A DNA stretch of 64,000 bases from NCBI GenBank assembly GCA_038207155.1, contig JBBRAB010000003.1, forward strand, positions 62,001 through 126,000. Reading direction: 5' to 3'. A program made the position numbers and the translations under genes. This document shows positions 8,120-17,265 of this stretch, in pieces (the first letter of the stretch is position 1; each line of letters starts with the position of its first letter). The notes under the pieces are model-generated. The model was not told the DNA's origin. It saw only the letters and a list, made by a program, of their open reading frames with translations, and searched no databases. This DNA comes from FEN-1139 sp038207155 (lineage in GTDB: Bacteria > Myxococcota_A > Polyangia > Polyangiales > Polyangiaceae).

Positions 8120-8659
8120 TCAGCCCGGCGAAACGTCGTCCGGCGGGCTTTGGGGCACCCGTCGCGTGAGGACCGTGCCGACCACGTTGACGATGAGATC
8201 GGCGAGAATCCCGTCGGCCACCCTCAGTCGACGTGAGACTTCGCGCGCCAGGTTGAGCACGACCACCGCATAGGACTTGAGGTCGTGGCGATAGAGTTGA
8301 TCGAGATCTGCGGCGCTGAGGCGGAGCAGGCGCGTTGGAGCGAGGGAGCGGACACTGGCCGAGCGCGGCTGAATGTCGAGCACGCTCATGTCGCCGAACC
8401 AATCGTGCGGTCCGAGCATCGCGACGCGCGCCTCTCCGCCGCGATGACCGCGCTTGAGCACTTCGAGCTCGCCTTGCAGCACCACGAAAAGCTCACGACC
8501 ATCGTCACCTTCGCTAAAGACGCGCGCGCCGGTTCCGAACTCGAATACGTCAAGCGTATTGGCAAGGTGCACCAGTACCTCGTCGGAAAGTGCCCCGAAT
8601 AGGCCGATCTGTCGCAGTTCGAGGGCGTCGGGACGATTGAGTGTCGTCGTAGTCGTCAT
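8120..8659 (-). CDS. Cyclic-nucleotide-binding domain protein
   Basis: A 179-residue stand-alone cNMP-binding (CAP-type) domain (about residues 15-135). The phosphate-binding cassette reads FGDMSVLDIQPRSASV, close to the canonical FGE-L-x(n)-R-A form, with the key Arg present. A C-terminal helix (NLAREVSRRLR) follows. There is no DNA-binding HTH, so it is not a CRP-type regulator and more likely acts on a protein partner. The ATG at 8659 is chosen because it overlaps the GNAT stop by ATGA; the long in-frame upstream extension is the GNAT gene in another frame. The overlap suggests the two products work together. Confidence 0.85.
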   Translation of the reverse strand: MTTTTTLNRPDALELRQIGLFGALSDEVLVHLANTLDVFEFGTGARVFSEGDDGRELFVVLQGELEVLKRGHRGGEARVAMLGPHDWFGDMSVLDIQPRSASVRSLAPTRLLRLSAADLDQLYRHDLKSYAVVVLNLAREVSRRLRVADGILADLIVNVVGTVLTRRVPQSPPDDVSPG

Positions 8660-9093
8660 AGCGATTTCCTGAATACGACCCGTGGCCTTCCGGGGCCAGC
8701 ATAGTCGTCGACTTGGGTCACATCGTAGCCAAGCGCTTGATGGAAGGTAATGGACGCACTGTTGCCGGGAGTCGTCATCGACTTGACCGCGCAACAAACT
8801 TGCTCCCGACAGGCGGTTTCGAAGCGCTCGTAGAGTGAGCGTCCGATGCCCGCTCGACGCATCGACGGGTGGACTCCGACGATGTGCACGTAGCCTTCCA
8901 CAGGCTGTCGTCGGGCGGCGAATCCGAAAAGGAAACCGACCACCTCCCCGTGGTCTTCGACAACCTGACCGAGCTCACCCAGTTCGTAGAAGAAGATGGG
9001 GTGCGCCAGGATGCTCGTGGGTCCACCCGACCACCGATCGATGACCTGGACGATCCGATCGTAGTCCGGTTTCTCTAGGGCGCGCGCCAACAT
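8656..9093 (-). CDS. GNAT-family N-acetyltransferase
   Basis: A 145-residue acetyl-CoA-dependent transferase. Motif A is visible as VGVHPSMRRAGIGRSLYERF (about 72-91), with the acetyl-CoA pyrophosphate loop RRAGIG. A later NSASITFHQALGYD (about 110-123) is the family's motif B. The substrate, small molecule or protein, cannot be read. It overlaps the downstream cyclic-nucleotide-binding gene. In mycobacteria the cAMP-regulated protein lysine acetyltransferase (Pat) fuses these two domains, so a split equivalent is an attractive inference but not shown. Confidence 0.85.
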   Translation of the reverse strand: MLARALEKPDYDRIVQVIDRWSGGPTSILAHPIFFYELGELGQVVEDHGEVVGFLFGFAARRQPVEGYVHIVGVHPSMRRAGIGRSLYERFETACREQVCCAVKSMTTPGNSASITFHQALGYDVTQVDDYAGPGRPRVVFRKSL

Positions 9094-9319
9094 GAAGGCT
9101 CTACGAAGGGGGCAATGGAGAGGCCGCGTCCCTGACAGTGGGGCGCTTGAGCTGACGGTATCACGGTGGGGAGGACCGTTCTGCAGGAATTGGCGGTAGA
9201 GCCGCGGGCGCCAGACCCGCCGTCATTGGCAAGCGCCGGTTTTCCTTGGTATTTCGCGAGTGATCCACCCTGGTCGCCGGACTCCTGGCATTTGGCGGTC
9301 GCCTCGGCTATTGCCCGCC

Positions 9320-9994
9320 ATGGCTCGCACGGTCCAGTTCGCTCCCTCCATTCTCAGTGCTGACTTCGGTTGCCTGGCGGCTGAAATCGCGGACGTTGCC
9401 GCGGCGGGAGCTTCGTTCATCCACGTCGACGTGATGGACGGTCGCTTCGTTCCGAACATCACGCTCGGACCAGTGGTACTTCAAGGGGTGCGTCGCGCGA
9501 CCACCCTGCCCCTCGATGTTCACCTGATGATCGTCGAGCCCGAGCGCTACATCGAGGACTTCGCTCGTGCGGGCGCGGACATCATCACGATTCATGCCGA
9601 GGCTACTCCCCATGTTGAGCGAGCCTTGGCGGAGATCCGCCGTTTGGGGAAAAAGGCGGGTGTCGCCCTCAATCCCCAGACGCCCGAGTCGGTGCTCGAA
9701 TACGTGCTTCACGTGACTGATCTCGTGCTCGTGATGAGCGTCAACCCTGGTTTTGGCGGACAGCGGTTTTTGCCGAGCGTATTGCCGAAGATCCGCAGGA
9801 TCGCTCAGATGATCGAGCAGTCGGGGCGCGACATCCGGCTTGAGGTGGACGGGGGTGTGGCGCTCGACACGGTTGGGCAAATCGCCGAGGCAGGCGCGGA
9901 TCTTTTGGTCGCTGGCGCCGCAGTATTTGGTCAGCCGGATCGTGGGCAGGCCCTGCGAGCGCTAGCGACGGCTGCCGTTGCTGGTCCGCGGTGA
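9320..9994 (+). CDS. rpe: Ribulose-phosphate 3-epimerase
   Basis: Interconverts ribulose 5-phosphate and xylulose 5-phosphate in the pentose phosphate pathway; cytoplasmic TIM barrel. FAPSILSADF at the start, HVDVMDGRFVPNITLGP, LDVHLMI, MSVNPGFGGQ and LEVDGGV cover the metal-binding His/Asp residues and the phosphate loop. I start at the ATG at 9320 (MARTVQFAPSIL) because the upstream in-frame start adds 20 residues not found in the family. Length of 224 residues is typical. A lipoprotein gene starts 4 bp after the stop. Confidence 0.95.
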   Translation: MARTVQFAPSILSADFGCLAAEIADVAAAGASFIHVDVMDGRFVPNITLGPVVLQGVRRATTLPLDVHLMIVEPERYIEDFARAGADIITIHAEATPHVERALAEIRRLGKKAGVALNPQTPESVLEYVLHVTDLVLVMSVNPGFGGQRFLPSVLPKIRRIAQMIEQSGRDIRLEVDGGVALDTVGQIAEAGADLLVAGAAVFGQPDRGQALRALATAAVAGPR

Positions 9995-9998
9995 TTGG

Positions 9999-11339
9999 GT
10001 GAGACGGGCTGCGCGCCTGCTTCTGAGCTGCAGCCTGCCTGCGGCCTGTGCAGTCGTCCCGCCCCCGCCAAGTCCGAGCGCTCAGCAGAGATCGGTTCCG
10101 AGCCAAGGGACAGACGCAGCTGAGCTGAGTCCAGTGGATCCGCCATTTCAGCTGGTTTGCGCTGGGATGCCGGTCTGTGGCGGGCTTGAGGCGTGGCTGC
10201 GGCGCATGGCGGCCTTGCGTGGCGTCGGGCTTGTCGGGCGACTTCAGCTGGAGGTCGCTGATTCCCCGGACTTCGAAGACCTGCTTCTCTCGAGTCTAAC
10301 CACGGTCAATCCACGCGCGCGGCTCGAGGAACTGCATGAGATCAGCGGGTGGCTGGGTCTGCAAGCGTCGACGATTCGTTTCGAGGACGGGTTGAAGCTG
10401 CAGGCCAGTCAGCTCGCGGCGTACTACGTTCCGGGTGCGGGACGAGTGATCCTGCGGCCGTCAGCAGAGCGCGCGGCGGTGGAGCATGAGCTGCTTCACT
10501 ATCTGCAGGATCTCGCCTATCAGCTAACGCCTCGGGCTCGTTGGACGCCCCTCAGCGGAGATGCCCTGACTGCTTGGCAGTGCCTGGCCGAGGGCGATGC
10601 GGCTTGGTTCGCGGAGACTCACGGCGCGGCGGCACGCCCGGAACCGACGGCGAGCTCGTTCGACGGTGGGACGGTTCAGGGCGCGACATGGCCCGAGCGT
10701 AAGCGGCCATCGTTTCTCGAGCGCATGCAGACGGCCGTGTACCTGACGGGTCGTCAGTCGGTCGCACGCTGGCGAGTTGACGGCGGATGGCTCAGGGTCG
10801 CGCAGGTTTGGAGCGGCCCCAGCCTCAGCACACAACAATTGCTTCACCCGGTGAGCGGCGGGCTGAGGGAGAGCTTGCCTGAGCCCCTCGAGGTGAGTCG
10901 AGTCACCGGACCGCTTGCCGGCGCCAAGTTGGGACTGGAGGATGTGCTTGGGGAGCTGCAACTCCGAGTGGCGCTTGAGGGGGTGCTCTCCAGTGAGCAG
11001 GCAGCTGCGCTTGCCGCAATGCGGGTCGGTGACCGGCTCACCTGGTTCCACGCCGGACCGACCCAAGGCCTGGTGTGGCGGATTCGATTTACTACGGCCG
11101 ACGGGGCGAGGTCGGTTGCTCCATGGCTGGCCAAGGCTCTGGCCCTGCCGCCTGAGAGCTGTTTGATGTCCCCCACAGGAGCGCGTTGGATGGGGGTGCT
11201 CGCTGCCGACATTACTGTCCTGGTTGGGACCTGGGTTCACAGTGAGCCAGGTCGGCGAACCCAGCATGGGTGTCATTTTGTCGGGGAGCAGCTGGGGCGA
11301 GCGTTGGGGCTGGCGCCCTGGCGCGACGGAGATTTGTGA
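9999..11339 (+). CDS. Secreted HExxH protein, putative metallopeptidase-like lipoprotein
   Basis: The GTG at 9999, 4 bp after rpe, gives 446 residues with an N-terminal signal (RRAARLLLSCSLPAACA) whose Cys lies in an imperfect lipobox. In the middle is AAVEHELLHYLQDLAY, an HExxH zinc site (HELLH), followed about 40 residues later by CLAEGDAAWFAE, which could supply the third ligand. No other family feature is recognised. Role is unknown; a zinc-dependent envelope peptidase is an inference. A TTG at 9978 is an alternative start overlapping rpe. Confidence 0.65.
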   Translation: MRRAARLLLSCSLPAACAVVPPPPSPSAQQRSVPSQGTDAAELSPVDPPFQLVCAGMPVCGGLEAWLRRMAALRGVGLVGRLQLEVADSPDFEDLLLSSLTTVNPRARLEELHEISGWLGLQASTIRFEDGLKLQASQLAAYYVPGAGRVILRPSAERAAVEHELLHYLQDLAYQLTPRARWTPLSGDALTAWQCLAEGDAAWFAETHGAAARPEPTASSFDGGTVQGATWPERKRPSFLERMQTAVYLTGRQSVARWRVDGGWLRVAQVWSGPSLSTQQLLHPVSGGLRESLPEPLEVSRVTGPLAGAKLGLEDVLGELQLRVALEGVLSSEQAAALAAMRVGDRLTWFHAGPTQGLVWRIRFTTADGARSVAPWLAKALALPPESCLMSPTGARWMGVLAADITVLVGTWVHSEPGRRTQHGCHFVGEQLGRALGLAPWRDGDL

Positions 11340-11469
11340 GTAGTTCTGAATGGTTGATTCGGAATCCGGTCGGTGCGCGGGCGGGCTCGTCGAATGGACT
11401 TGATTCGGCACGGAATATGCTTATTCTCCCAGTGGGACCAGCGGATGGTTCCGTACTTGAGCTGACACC

Positions 11470-11970
11470 GTGTCCGATTCACCTACCTCCACTCAGACTC
11501 GTCGACGCCAGGCCAGCGGCATCGTGCGGCGCGACAGCTCTGGGGACTCGTGGCTCTCGCTGTTGGCGGCCACGACGCCGGGGTTGGGGAGCGTTCGGAG
11601 CATTCGGGCGCAGATCCAGGCAATCGTCACAGGAAACTCCGGGCCCCTGCGTCTGGTGGTCCAGTCCTACGACCCAGCACAGCTGACTAAGGGTCAGCTG
11701 CCGGCAGCCGGGGTTCGCCCCCTCGCTTCCTTGCAGCGCTCGATCAGTGCAGAGGAGCTGGCACGAGGGCTCGAGGTCGAGTTGGTGGAGCTTGGCGTGA
11801 CCGGCGCCGTAGTCCGACCTGTACTCGTGGCTTGGGTCGAGCCCGGCTACGCGGATCTGGTGTTTGACGCATTGTTGGCGCGGCCTAGTCGCGATGCGCT
11901 GTTGTGCGTCGGTAAGACGCGCGGACACGGCGACGGATTGCTTGCTGAGCTTGCGCTTGGCGCTGCTTGA
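11470..11970 (+). CDS. Hypothetical protein
   Basis: A GTG-initiated frame of 166 residues with third-codon-position GC bias like its neighbours. The product is soluble, with a Ser/Thr/Arg-rich N-terminus and a mixed alpha/beta-looking core (GPLRLVVQSYDPAQL, VVRPVLVAWVEPGYADLVFDALL). No motif or family recognised. It is convergent with the transglutaminase gene, 13 bp apart. The 130 bp upstream of the GTG shows no other gene. Confidence 0.5.
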   Translation: MSDSPTSTQTRRRQASGIVRRDSSGDSWLSLLAATTPGLGSVRSIRAQIQAIVTGNSGPLRLVVQSYDPAQLTKGQLPAAGVRPLASLQRSISAEELARGLEVELVELGVTGAVVRPVLVAWVEPGYADLVFDALLARPSRDALLCVGKTRGHGDGLLAELALGAA

Positions 11971-11983
11971 TTGCTTGATTGAT

Positions 11984-14161
11984 TCAGCTTCGGGCGGTGT
12001 GACTCGCGCGCCTCTGTCTCGGCGCTGCGTCGAGCGCGGCGAGTTGCTTGAGTCGAGTCGCAAACTCACGTCGTGTGTCGAGGGTGAGGGGTTGGTGCCC
12101 GAAGCGGACGTGCAGGTACTGCTCGGTGAGGGTGACAGCGTCGCTCCCTACGGGGTGTCGTAAGTCGCTAAGGTTTTTCGCGTGGGCAAGTGGCGGGACG
12201 GCGACCGGTCGAGCGCAACCGAGGCGCTCGAGCTGATGCTCCAATGCTCGGTAAAGTGCGACAATTTCTTGTTGTTCCGCCGTCTCGCGATTGGCTTGTC
12301 GGGGAACGGCGCGGCGCCGGCGTCGCCAGAGCAGGTAGGCGACCGCCAGAGCGATCAGGACAACGGCACTGGCAGCCCAAAGCGAGCGCGTTTGGCGTCC
12401 CGATGCGCCACGCCGCACACTTTCGCGTGGTAGCTCGAAGCGGCGGAACTGTTTCCGGATCTGGTTTACGATCGTCAGCTGCTGGTGGAGATCATAGCCC
12501 TCGACGTTGCGGTGCCAGCGCTGGGAGGCCGCTTCGAGGAGATCGCGCAGCGTGTTCGTCAAACTGCCGTTGGTCACCTCGGAATTGACGGACGCCGGTG
12601 GGGTTGGGTCAAAGCGAGTCCACCCCAGGGTCGGCAGCCAGGCTTCGACCCACGAATGAGCGTCCCCCTGTCGAACCGCATAAAACTCGCCAAAGCGGTT
12701 GAAGGTTGCGCTCGCGAACCCCGTCACATTACGCGCTGGGATGCCGCTGGCTCGCAACATGACGGCCATCGCTGTTGAGTAGAACTCACAGTGGCCACGA
12801 CGAGACTTGAAGAGGAAGTCGTCGAGGGGGTCCGCTGCTGCGCCCGAGGGAGAGTCAAGATCGTAGCGATAGTCGGACCGCAGTCGCGTCTCAAGCCGGC
12901 GTGCGACGAGGGCCGGTTCGGTGAGATCTTGGGTCCATCTCTTGGTCAAGTCCCGCACACGAGGCGAGAGATCAGCGGGCAGTTGCAGGAAACGCTGGCG
13001 ATCCGAGTCCGCGAGCCTTTCCCCGAATTCACGCGGCGTCGAGGTAACGTAGACGCGGTAGCGAAGCCCGTGACGTTCGGCAAGTTCGGGGAAGCGCAGT
13101 TCGTCGTCACCGCCCCGCTGCACCGTGGGCAGCAGGTTGAGGGTCGGTGCTGCCGCCAGAAACTGCAGAGCGACCGTCCCTGATGGCACGAACAGCACCG
13201 GGGGATCGAGCGGCTGGAGATCGATCGTAAACGAGCTGTCGCGCCGGACGTCGGGCAGCCGCAGAAGCGGGACGACCGAGCCGATTCGGTCTGCGGTTTC
13301 CCGTGCTGTGCTGGAGCGAGTCCACGAACGACCGTCATAGCGATCGAAGGTGGCGCCCCGTAGGTAGACAGCCAAGCGCGGGGGCGGCTCAGCGGGAAGC
13401 GACGGGTAGTACAGGCGCAGCGCGATCGTCGGGTTGGTTCGCAGGCGCCCAATGCCTCCGAGATCAACGTGGTCCGAGAAGCCGACGACGCGCGTGGGGC
13501 TCGGTGGGGTGATCGTGAGCAGCGACAGTCCGACGCGCGGAAACAGCACGAATAGCAGCGCCGTGAAGACGAAGATCGGGAGCGCGAGCGAGCAGATGAA
13601 GAGCAGGAACCCCTGCCCCACGACGCGACGGCTACGCAGGATGCGTGGCACGTCGACGGGGAGCCCCGTGCGGTCGCGGGCGCCCTGGCGGTAGTTACCC
13701 TCGACCTCGCGGCGAAGATGACTCAGGACCAGAGCCGGTGGCAGCGTGAGGACAAATCCGAGAAAGGCCACCGCGTAGGTGAGGCCGCCACCGAGCACAG
13801 TAGCGGCGATCAACTGGAGCAGTGCTAGCAGGACGAGCTGTTGATCGTGTGCTGCACCACGACGCAGCGCCACCCGGCTGATCTGGAGCAGGGCGGTGAA
13901 CTCAAGCGCGAGGGGAATGACGTTGGTGCCCAGAAACCAGCGGACCAATTGGGCAACAAGGATGGCGAGCGGGAGGAAAGTCCCGATCGGTTTGGCAATG
14001 GGGTGCTCTTGCCAGCGACGTGGAATTGCGAGGGCTAGCAGCAGCGTGGCGACGAGCGCGAGCGCGAGCGGGCGCTCGATTTCCTTGGTGGTAGCAAGGG
14101 CCAGCATCCCCAGCGCCACGAGGGAGTCGATGAAGAGTCGATGGGCGAGTCCGAACCTCAC
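11984..14161 (-). CDS. TgpA-like membrane protein with transglutaminase-like (DUF3488/Tgase) domain
   Basis: A 725-residue inner-membrane protein. Several transmembrane helices lie within residues 1-210, then an extracytoplasmic region with the transglutaminase-like fold. The Cys-His-Asp triad is visible: RRGHCEFYSTAMAVMLRASG (Cys near 458), GDAHSWVEAW (His near 503) and WTRFDPTPP (Asp near 518). A further helix near 615-635 (LWAASAVVLIALAVAYLLW) and a cytoplasmic tail follow. The GTG start overlaps the DUF58 stop (GTGA). This is the last gene of a moxR-DUF58-Tgase operon, a recurrent set thought to act in envelope or protein quality control. Confidence 0.92.
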   Translation of the reverse strand: MRFGLAHRLFIDSLVALGMLALATTKEIERPLALALVATLLLALAIPRRWQEHPIAKPIGTFLPLAILVAQLVRWFLGTNVIPLALEFTALLQISRVALRRGAAHDQQLVLLALLQLIAATVLGGGLTYAVAFLGFVLTLPPALVLSHLRREVEGNYRQGARDRTGLPVDVPRILRSRRVVGQGFLLFICSLALPIFVFTALLFVLFPRVGLSLLTITPPSPTRVVGFSDHVDLGGIGRLRTNPTIALRLYYPSLPAEPPPRLAVYLRGATFDRYDGRSWTRSSTARETADRIGSVVPLLRLPDVRRDSSFTIDLQPLDPPVLFVPSGTVALQFLAAAPTLNLLPTVQRGGDDELRFPELAERHGLRYRVYVTSTPREFGERLADSDRQRFLQLPADLSPRVRDLTKRWTQDLTEPALVARRLETRLRSDYRYDLDSPSGAAADPLDDFLFKSRRGHCEFYSTAMAVMLRASGIPARNVTGFASATFNRFGEFYAVRQGDAHSWVEAWLPTLGWTRFDPTPPASVNSEVTNGSLTNTLRDLLEAASQRWHRNVEGYDLHQQLTIVNQIRKQFRRFELPRESVRRGASGRQTRSLWAASAVVLIALAVAYLLWRRRRRAVPRQANRETAEQQEIVALYRALEHQLERLGCARPVAVPPLAHAKNLSDLRHPVGSDAVTLTEQYLHVRFGHQPLTLDTRREFATRLKQLAALDAAPRQRRASHTARS

Positions 14162-15282
14162 GCTTCGCCCTCCAGCGTGTCGTTGACGCCTGTCCCAATG
14201 GCGGGGCGTGTCGAATGCGGCGGGGTTTGCTCGGGCATCATTCGCGCAATCAGGGGCGGATTTGCCTTGGCTCCAGTGGCCTGCAGGAGCGCAAGGAAGG
14301 TCAGCGGAGGGTCAGCGCCCGTGGCTGGGGTCGCCTGAACTTGGTCGCCTGCGGTGGTTCTCAAGGTGACGCTGTGACCTTGGCGAAGGTGCGCGACCGT
14401 CAGGGACGCGACTTCACGGATCCTGTGCTCCAGGAGCTCGAGGAAGGTGGGGTGCGGTTCGATATCGGTGAAGGTGGTGTCGAGCACGAGGGTGACGTCG
14501 CGTCGTGTCTCGGCGGCGCGTTCGCGCAGCACCATGTGGTCGGGGCGGGTGCTTCGGCGCCAGTAGATGTCCCGGGGATCGTCGCCGTCGCGCATCGGGC
14601 GCAACGCGAGGATCTCATCGCCGTGACCTCGTGCGGGTGTTCCGAAGCTCGCGAGAGCTGGGCCCGGCGGATCCGCAGGGAGTCGAATCCGGTCGATGGC
14701 GGGATAGATCAGCAGAGTGGAGGCGGACTCGAGATCGCGGGATTTCTCGAAGAACCCGAAGGGAAAGCGCGTCGCGACGCGGAACCCGGTGTGCTGGTCA
14801 AGGCCGCGTCGAGCGGGTGTCCGACGGTAGGCTGCAACCTGGGTGGATAGTGGACTGACCTTCAGGAAAAAGCAGCGCTTGTCGGCGGGTTGTCCAGCTC
14901 GCAGATCTTCGACCTCGATGGCGTACGAAGGGATGCGTTTTTTCTCGTTGAAGACCTCGATCTCAACGATGTGGGGTCGTCCAACCTGCGAGCGACGAGG
15001 AAGCCGCCTCACGATGCGGAGATCCCGCAGGCTGAGCTCACTCAGCACACCGGAAGTGATGATGAGTGAGCAGAAGAGACCGAACAGGAGATACAGCAGG
15101 TTGTTTCCGGTGTTAATCGCAGCCGCGCCGAGCCCAAATGTGGTGAGCACGAAGAACCGACCCTCACGCGTTAGGCGGAGACGTCGCGGGGGCTTGCACC
15201 ACCGCAGAAAGCGCCGGAAGCGGGTCGGTCGCGGGGGCTCGGCGTAGTGCTGGCGCGGCGGGGCCGGGGATGGTGCGTGCAT
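14158..15282 (-). CDS. DUF58 domain protein
   Basis: A 374-residue protein. Two membrane helices (about residues 45-85: FFVLTTFGLGAAAINTGNN, LLYLLFGLFCSLIITSGVL) are followed by a beta-rich part. The DUF58 hallmark near residue 225 reads LRPMRDGDDPRDIYWRRSTRPDHMVLRE, with a vWA-like D-x-T (LVLDTTFTD) after it. The ATG at 15282 is preferred over the TTG at 15330. It sits 57 bp downstream of moxR and overlaps the transglutaminase gene. The family is functionally tied to MoxR ATPases. Confidence 0.92.
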   Translation of the reverse strand: MHAPSPAPPRQHYAEPPRPTRFRRFLRWCKPPRRLRLTREGRFFVLTTFGLGAAAINTGNNLLYLLFGLFCSLIITSGVLSELSLRDLRIVRRLPRRSQVGRPHIVEIEVFNEKKRIPSYAIEVEDLRAGQPADKRCFFLKVSPLSTQVAAYRRTPARRGLDQHTGFRVATRFPFGFFEKSRDLESASTLLIYPAIDRIRLPADPPGPALASFGTPARGHGDEILALRPMRDGDDPRDIYWRRSTRPDHMVLRERAAETRRDVTLVLDTTFTDIEPHPTFLELLEHRIREVASLTVAHLRQGHSVTLRTTAGDQVQATPATGADPPLTFLALLQATGAKANPPLIARMMPEQTPPHSTRPAIGTGVNDTLEGEA

Positions 15283-15339
15283 TGGCGCATCGATGGCCCC
15301 GGAGACGTTGGTAGGGAGTTGGCGCTCCAATTCGCTACC

Positions 15340-16314
15340 TCAGAGGGGTACGGGGACTCGCGCGATGATGTCGCGAAGTGTCGCTTCCGCTTCCTCGCGA
15401 TCCGCTGCGTAGCCTTCGGCCTGGGAGGTGAGGCGAACCCGGTGCGCGAGCAGCGGGACGGCAAGTTCGTGAATGTCGTCGGCGATGCAGTAGCGGCGTG
15501 CGCGCAGGATGGCGCGGGCGCGCGCGGCTTGCGCGAGGTTCATACCGGCGCGCGTGGAAGCACCGAGTGACAGTGCTCGCGAGGAGCGCGTCGCTGCGAG
15601 GATGGCCTGGAGGTAGGTCGCAAGAGCAGGGTCGACGAAGACTCGATCGACTGCTTGTTGGTAGGTATTGAGCTGTTCCGGCGTGAGCACGACTGGTACG
15701 TCAGCAACGTGATCGGTGTTCGGATTGAGGATCAGGCGAGCTTCGACCGCGGCGGACGGATAGCCGATGCGGAGCCGGACCATGAAGCGGTCGAGCTGGG
15801 ATTCTGGGAGCGGAAAGGTTCCGGCAAAATCCTGGGGATTCTGCGTGGCGACCACGAAGAAGGGCTCCGGGACCGGTAGGGTTCGCCCGTCGAGTGACAC
15901 CTGACGATCGCTCATCGCCTCAAGTAGCGCTGACTGTGTCCGTGGGGTGGCGCGGTTGATCTCGTCGGCGAGCACGACATTCGCGAAGATGGGTCCTGGT
16001 CGAAATACGAAATCGCTACAGCGTTGATCGTAGACCGAAACTCCGAGGACATCGGACGGCAGGAGATCACTCGTGAATTGGATACGCCGAGCCGAGCCGC
16101 CAAGGACGCGGGCCAGGGCACGTGCGAGCGTGGTCTTACCAACGCCGGGGACGTCTTCGACCAGCACATGTCCGCGGGCCAGGAGGGCCGTCAGGGCGAG
16201 ATCGACTGCGGCGGGTTTGCCCTCGAGTGCAGATTCGAGGGCTTCGCGCAGGGCGGAGAGTGGGGCAAGTCCTTCCTGGGGAACGGCGAGCGCGGGCGAG
16301 AGCATTCGTGCCAC
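15340..16314 (-). CDS. moxR: MoxR-family AAA+ ATPase
   Basis: A 324-residue AAA+ ATPase thought to act as a chaperone for complex assembly, often with DUF58/vWA proteins. Walker A is EDVPGVGKTT (53-62), Walker B VVLADEINRA (about 112-121), with ATQNPQDFAGTFPLPESQLDRF holding sensor 1 and the arginine finger region. The first codon is GTG at 16314; an ATG lies three codons in. First gene of the moxR-DUF58-transglutaminase operon. A gap of about 90 bp separates it from the divergent ABC ATPase gene and must hold both promoters. Confidence 0.93.
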   Translation of the reverse strand: MARMLSPALAVPQEGLAPLSALREALESALEGKPAAVDLALTALLARGHVLVEDVPGVGKTTLARALARVLGGSARRIQFTSDLLPSDVLGVSVYDQRCSDFVFRPGPIFANVVLADEINRATPRTQSALLEAMSDRQVSLDGRTLPVPEPFFVVATQNPQDFAGTFPLPESQLDRFMVRLRIGYPSAAVEARLILNPNTDHVADVPVVLTPEQLNTYQQAVDRVFVDPALATYLQAILAATRSSRALSLGASTRAGMNLAQAARARAILRARRYCIADDIHELAVPLLAHRVRLTSQAEGYAADREEAEATLRDIIARVPVPL

Positions 16315-16405
16315 GATAGCATGCGCGACGGCTTGGGTGCTCGTTGGGGGACCGCGTGCGGGGCAGGCTGACCGCGGGCCCAGGTTCGTGGTACTGGAGT
16401 CGCCT

Positions 16406-17047
16406 GTGACTTCGATTGAGGCCGTTTCTGTGGTCGGCGTGTCGCGGCGCTATGGGCCGTCATGGGTGCTGCGCGGCCTGAGCGCGGAGTTTGCCCGAGG
16501 TACCATCACCGTTGTGGAGGGCGCAAACGGCTGTGGGAAGACGACTCTGCTCGGGATTCTGTCAGGGGGTATCGCACCTACGTCGGGGTTCGTTGAGTAC
16601 CGACCTTGGGGTGATCAGGTCGGGGCGGTTCGGTCGCTGATTGGATGGGCAGGTCACGATTGTGGTGGTTATGCCGAGCTGTCAGTTCGCGAGAACCTCC
16701 AGCTGTTTGGTGGGTTGTGCGGCGTGGAGGACCTGGGGGTGTCGGACACCCTTGCTCGCGTCGGTGCCGAGGGGATCGCGGACAAGCGCTATGGCACCCT
16801 GTCGCGTGGGCAGCGTCAGCGGGTGGCGCTTGCGCGCGCGGTGATTGCAGCTCCGGGGCTGCTGTTGCTCGACGAACCATTCACTGGGCTCGATTCGAGT
16901 GGGACAGCGATGTTGGAGCGCCTATTGGTGAGTGAGCGAGACCGAGGTTGTATCGTGGTGGTTGTGAGCCACGATGCGTCACTGGCAACGAGGCTGAGTG
17001 CCGCGCGGTTGCGGTTGGAGCGGGGCAAAGCGCTGGCGGTGGACTGA
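16406..17047 (+). CDS. ABC transporter ATP-binding protein, CcmA-like
   Basis: A 213-residue ABC ATPase. Walker A is EGANGCGKTT (38-47), the signature LSRGQRQRVALARA (about 130-143), Walker B LLLLDEPFTGLD (about 150-161), and the H-loop VSHDA near 185. The short size and the EGANGCGKTTLLGIL-type opening resemble CcmA of the cytochrome c haem exporter. No ccmB, ccmC or permease gene is adjacent, so it must pair with a permease encoded elsewhere or be an orphan. The GTG at 16406 is used; GTG 16388 is an alternative. Confidence 0.85.
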   Translation: MTSIEAVSVVGVSRRYGPSWVLRGLSAEFARGTITVVEGANGCGKTTLLGILSGGIAPTSGFVEYRPWGDQVGAVRSLIGWAGHDCGGYAELSVRENLQLFGGLCGVEDLGVSDTLARVGAEGIADKRYGTLSRGQRQRVALARAVIAAPGLLLLDEPFTGLDSSGTAMLERLLVSERDRGCIVVVVSHDASLATRLSAARLRLERGKALAVD

Positions 17048-17265
17048 GCTGGCGACGGGTGAACGTCCTGCTCGGTTTGAACTGATCCCCGCGACGGACG
17101 CCGTTTTTTCGCTCGAAGACTTGGGGTTGGACGGGGTGCGCTTGTTCGAGCGGAAGCGGCTTGCGGAAGCGTTTCGCTCGGGGGCGGTGAGCGGTTTGCG
17201 GAAGCGATGCGCGGTTTGCGGAGTGCTGAGGGCTCGATCGTTCTCGCGCTGGGTTCGGCCGCCAG

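Noticed and set aside
16073..16405. Long N-terminal extension of the ABC ATPase frame
   Set aside because: It runs antisense through the moxR start and promoter; the GTG at 16406 gives a normal ABC N-terminus.
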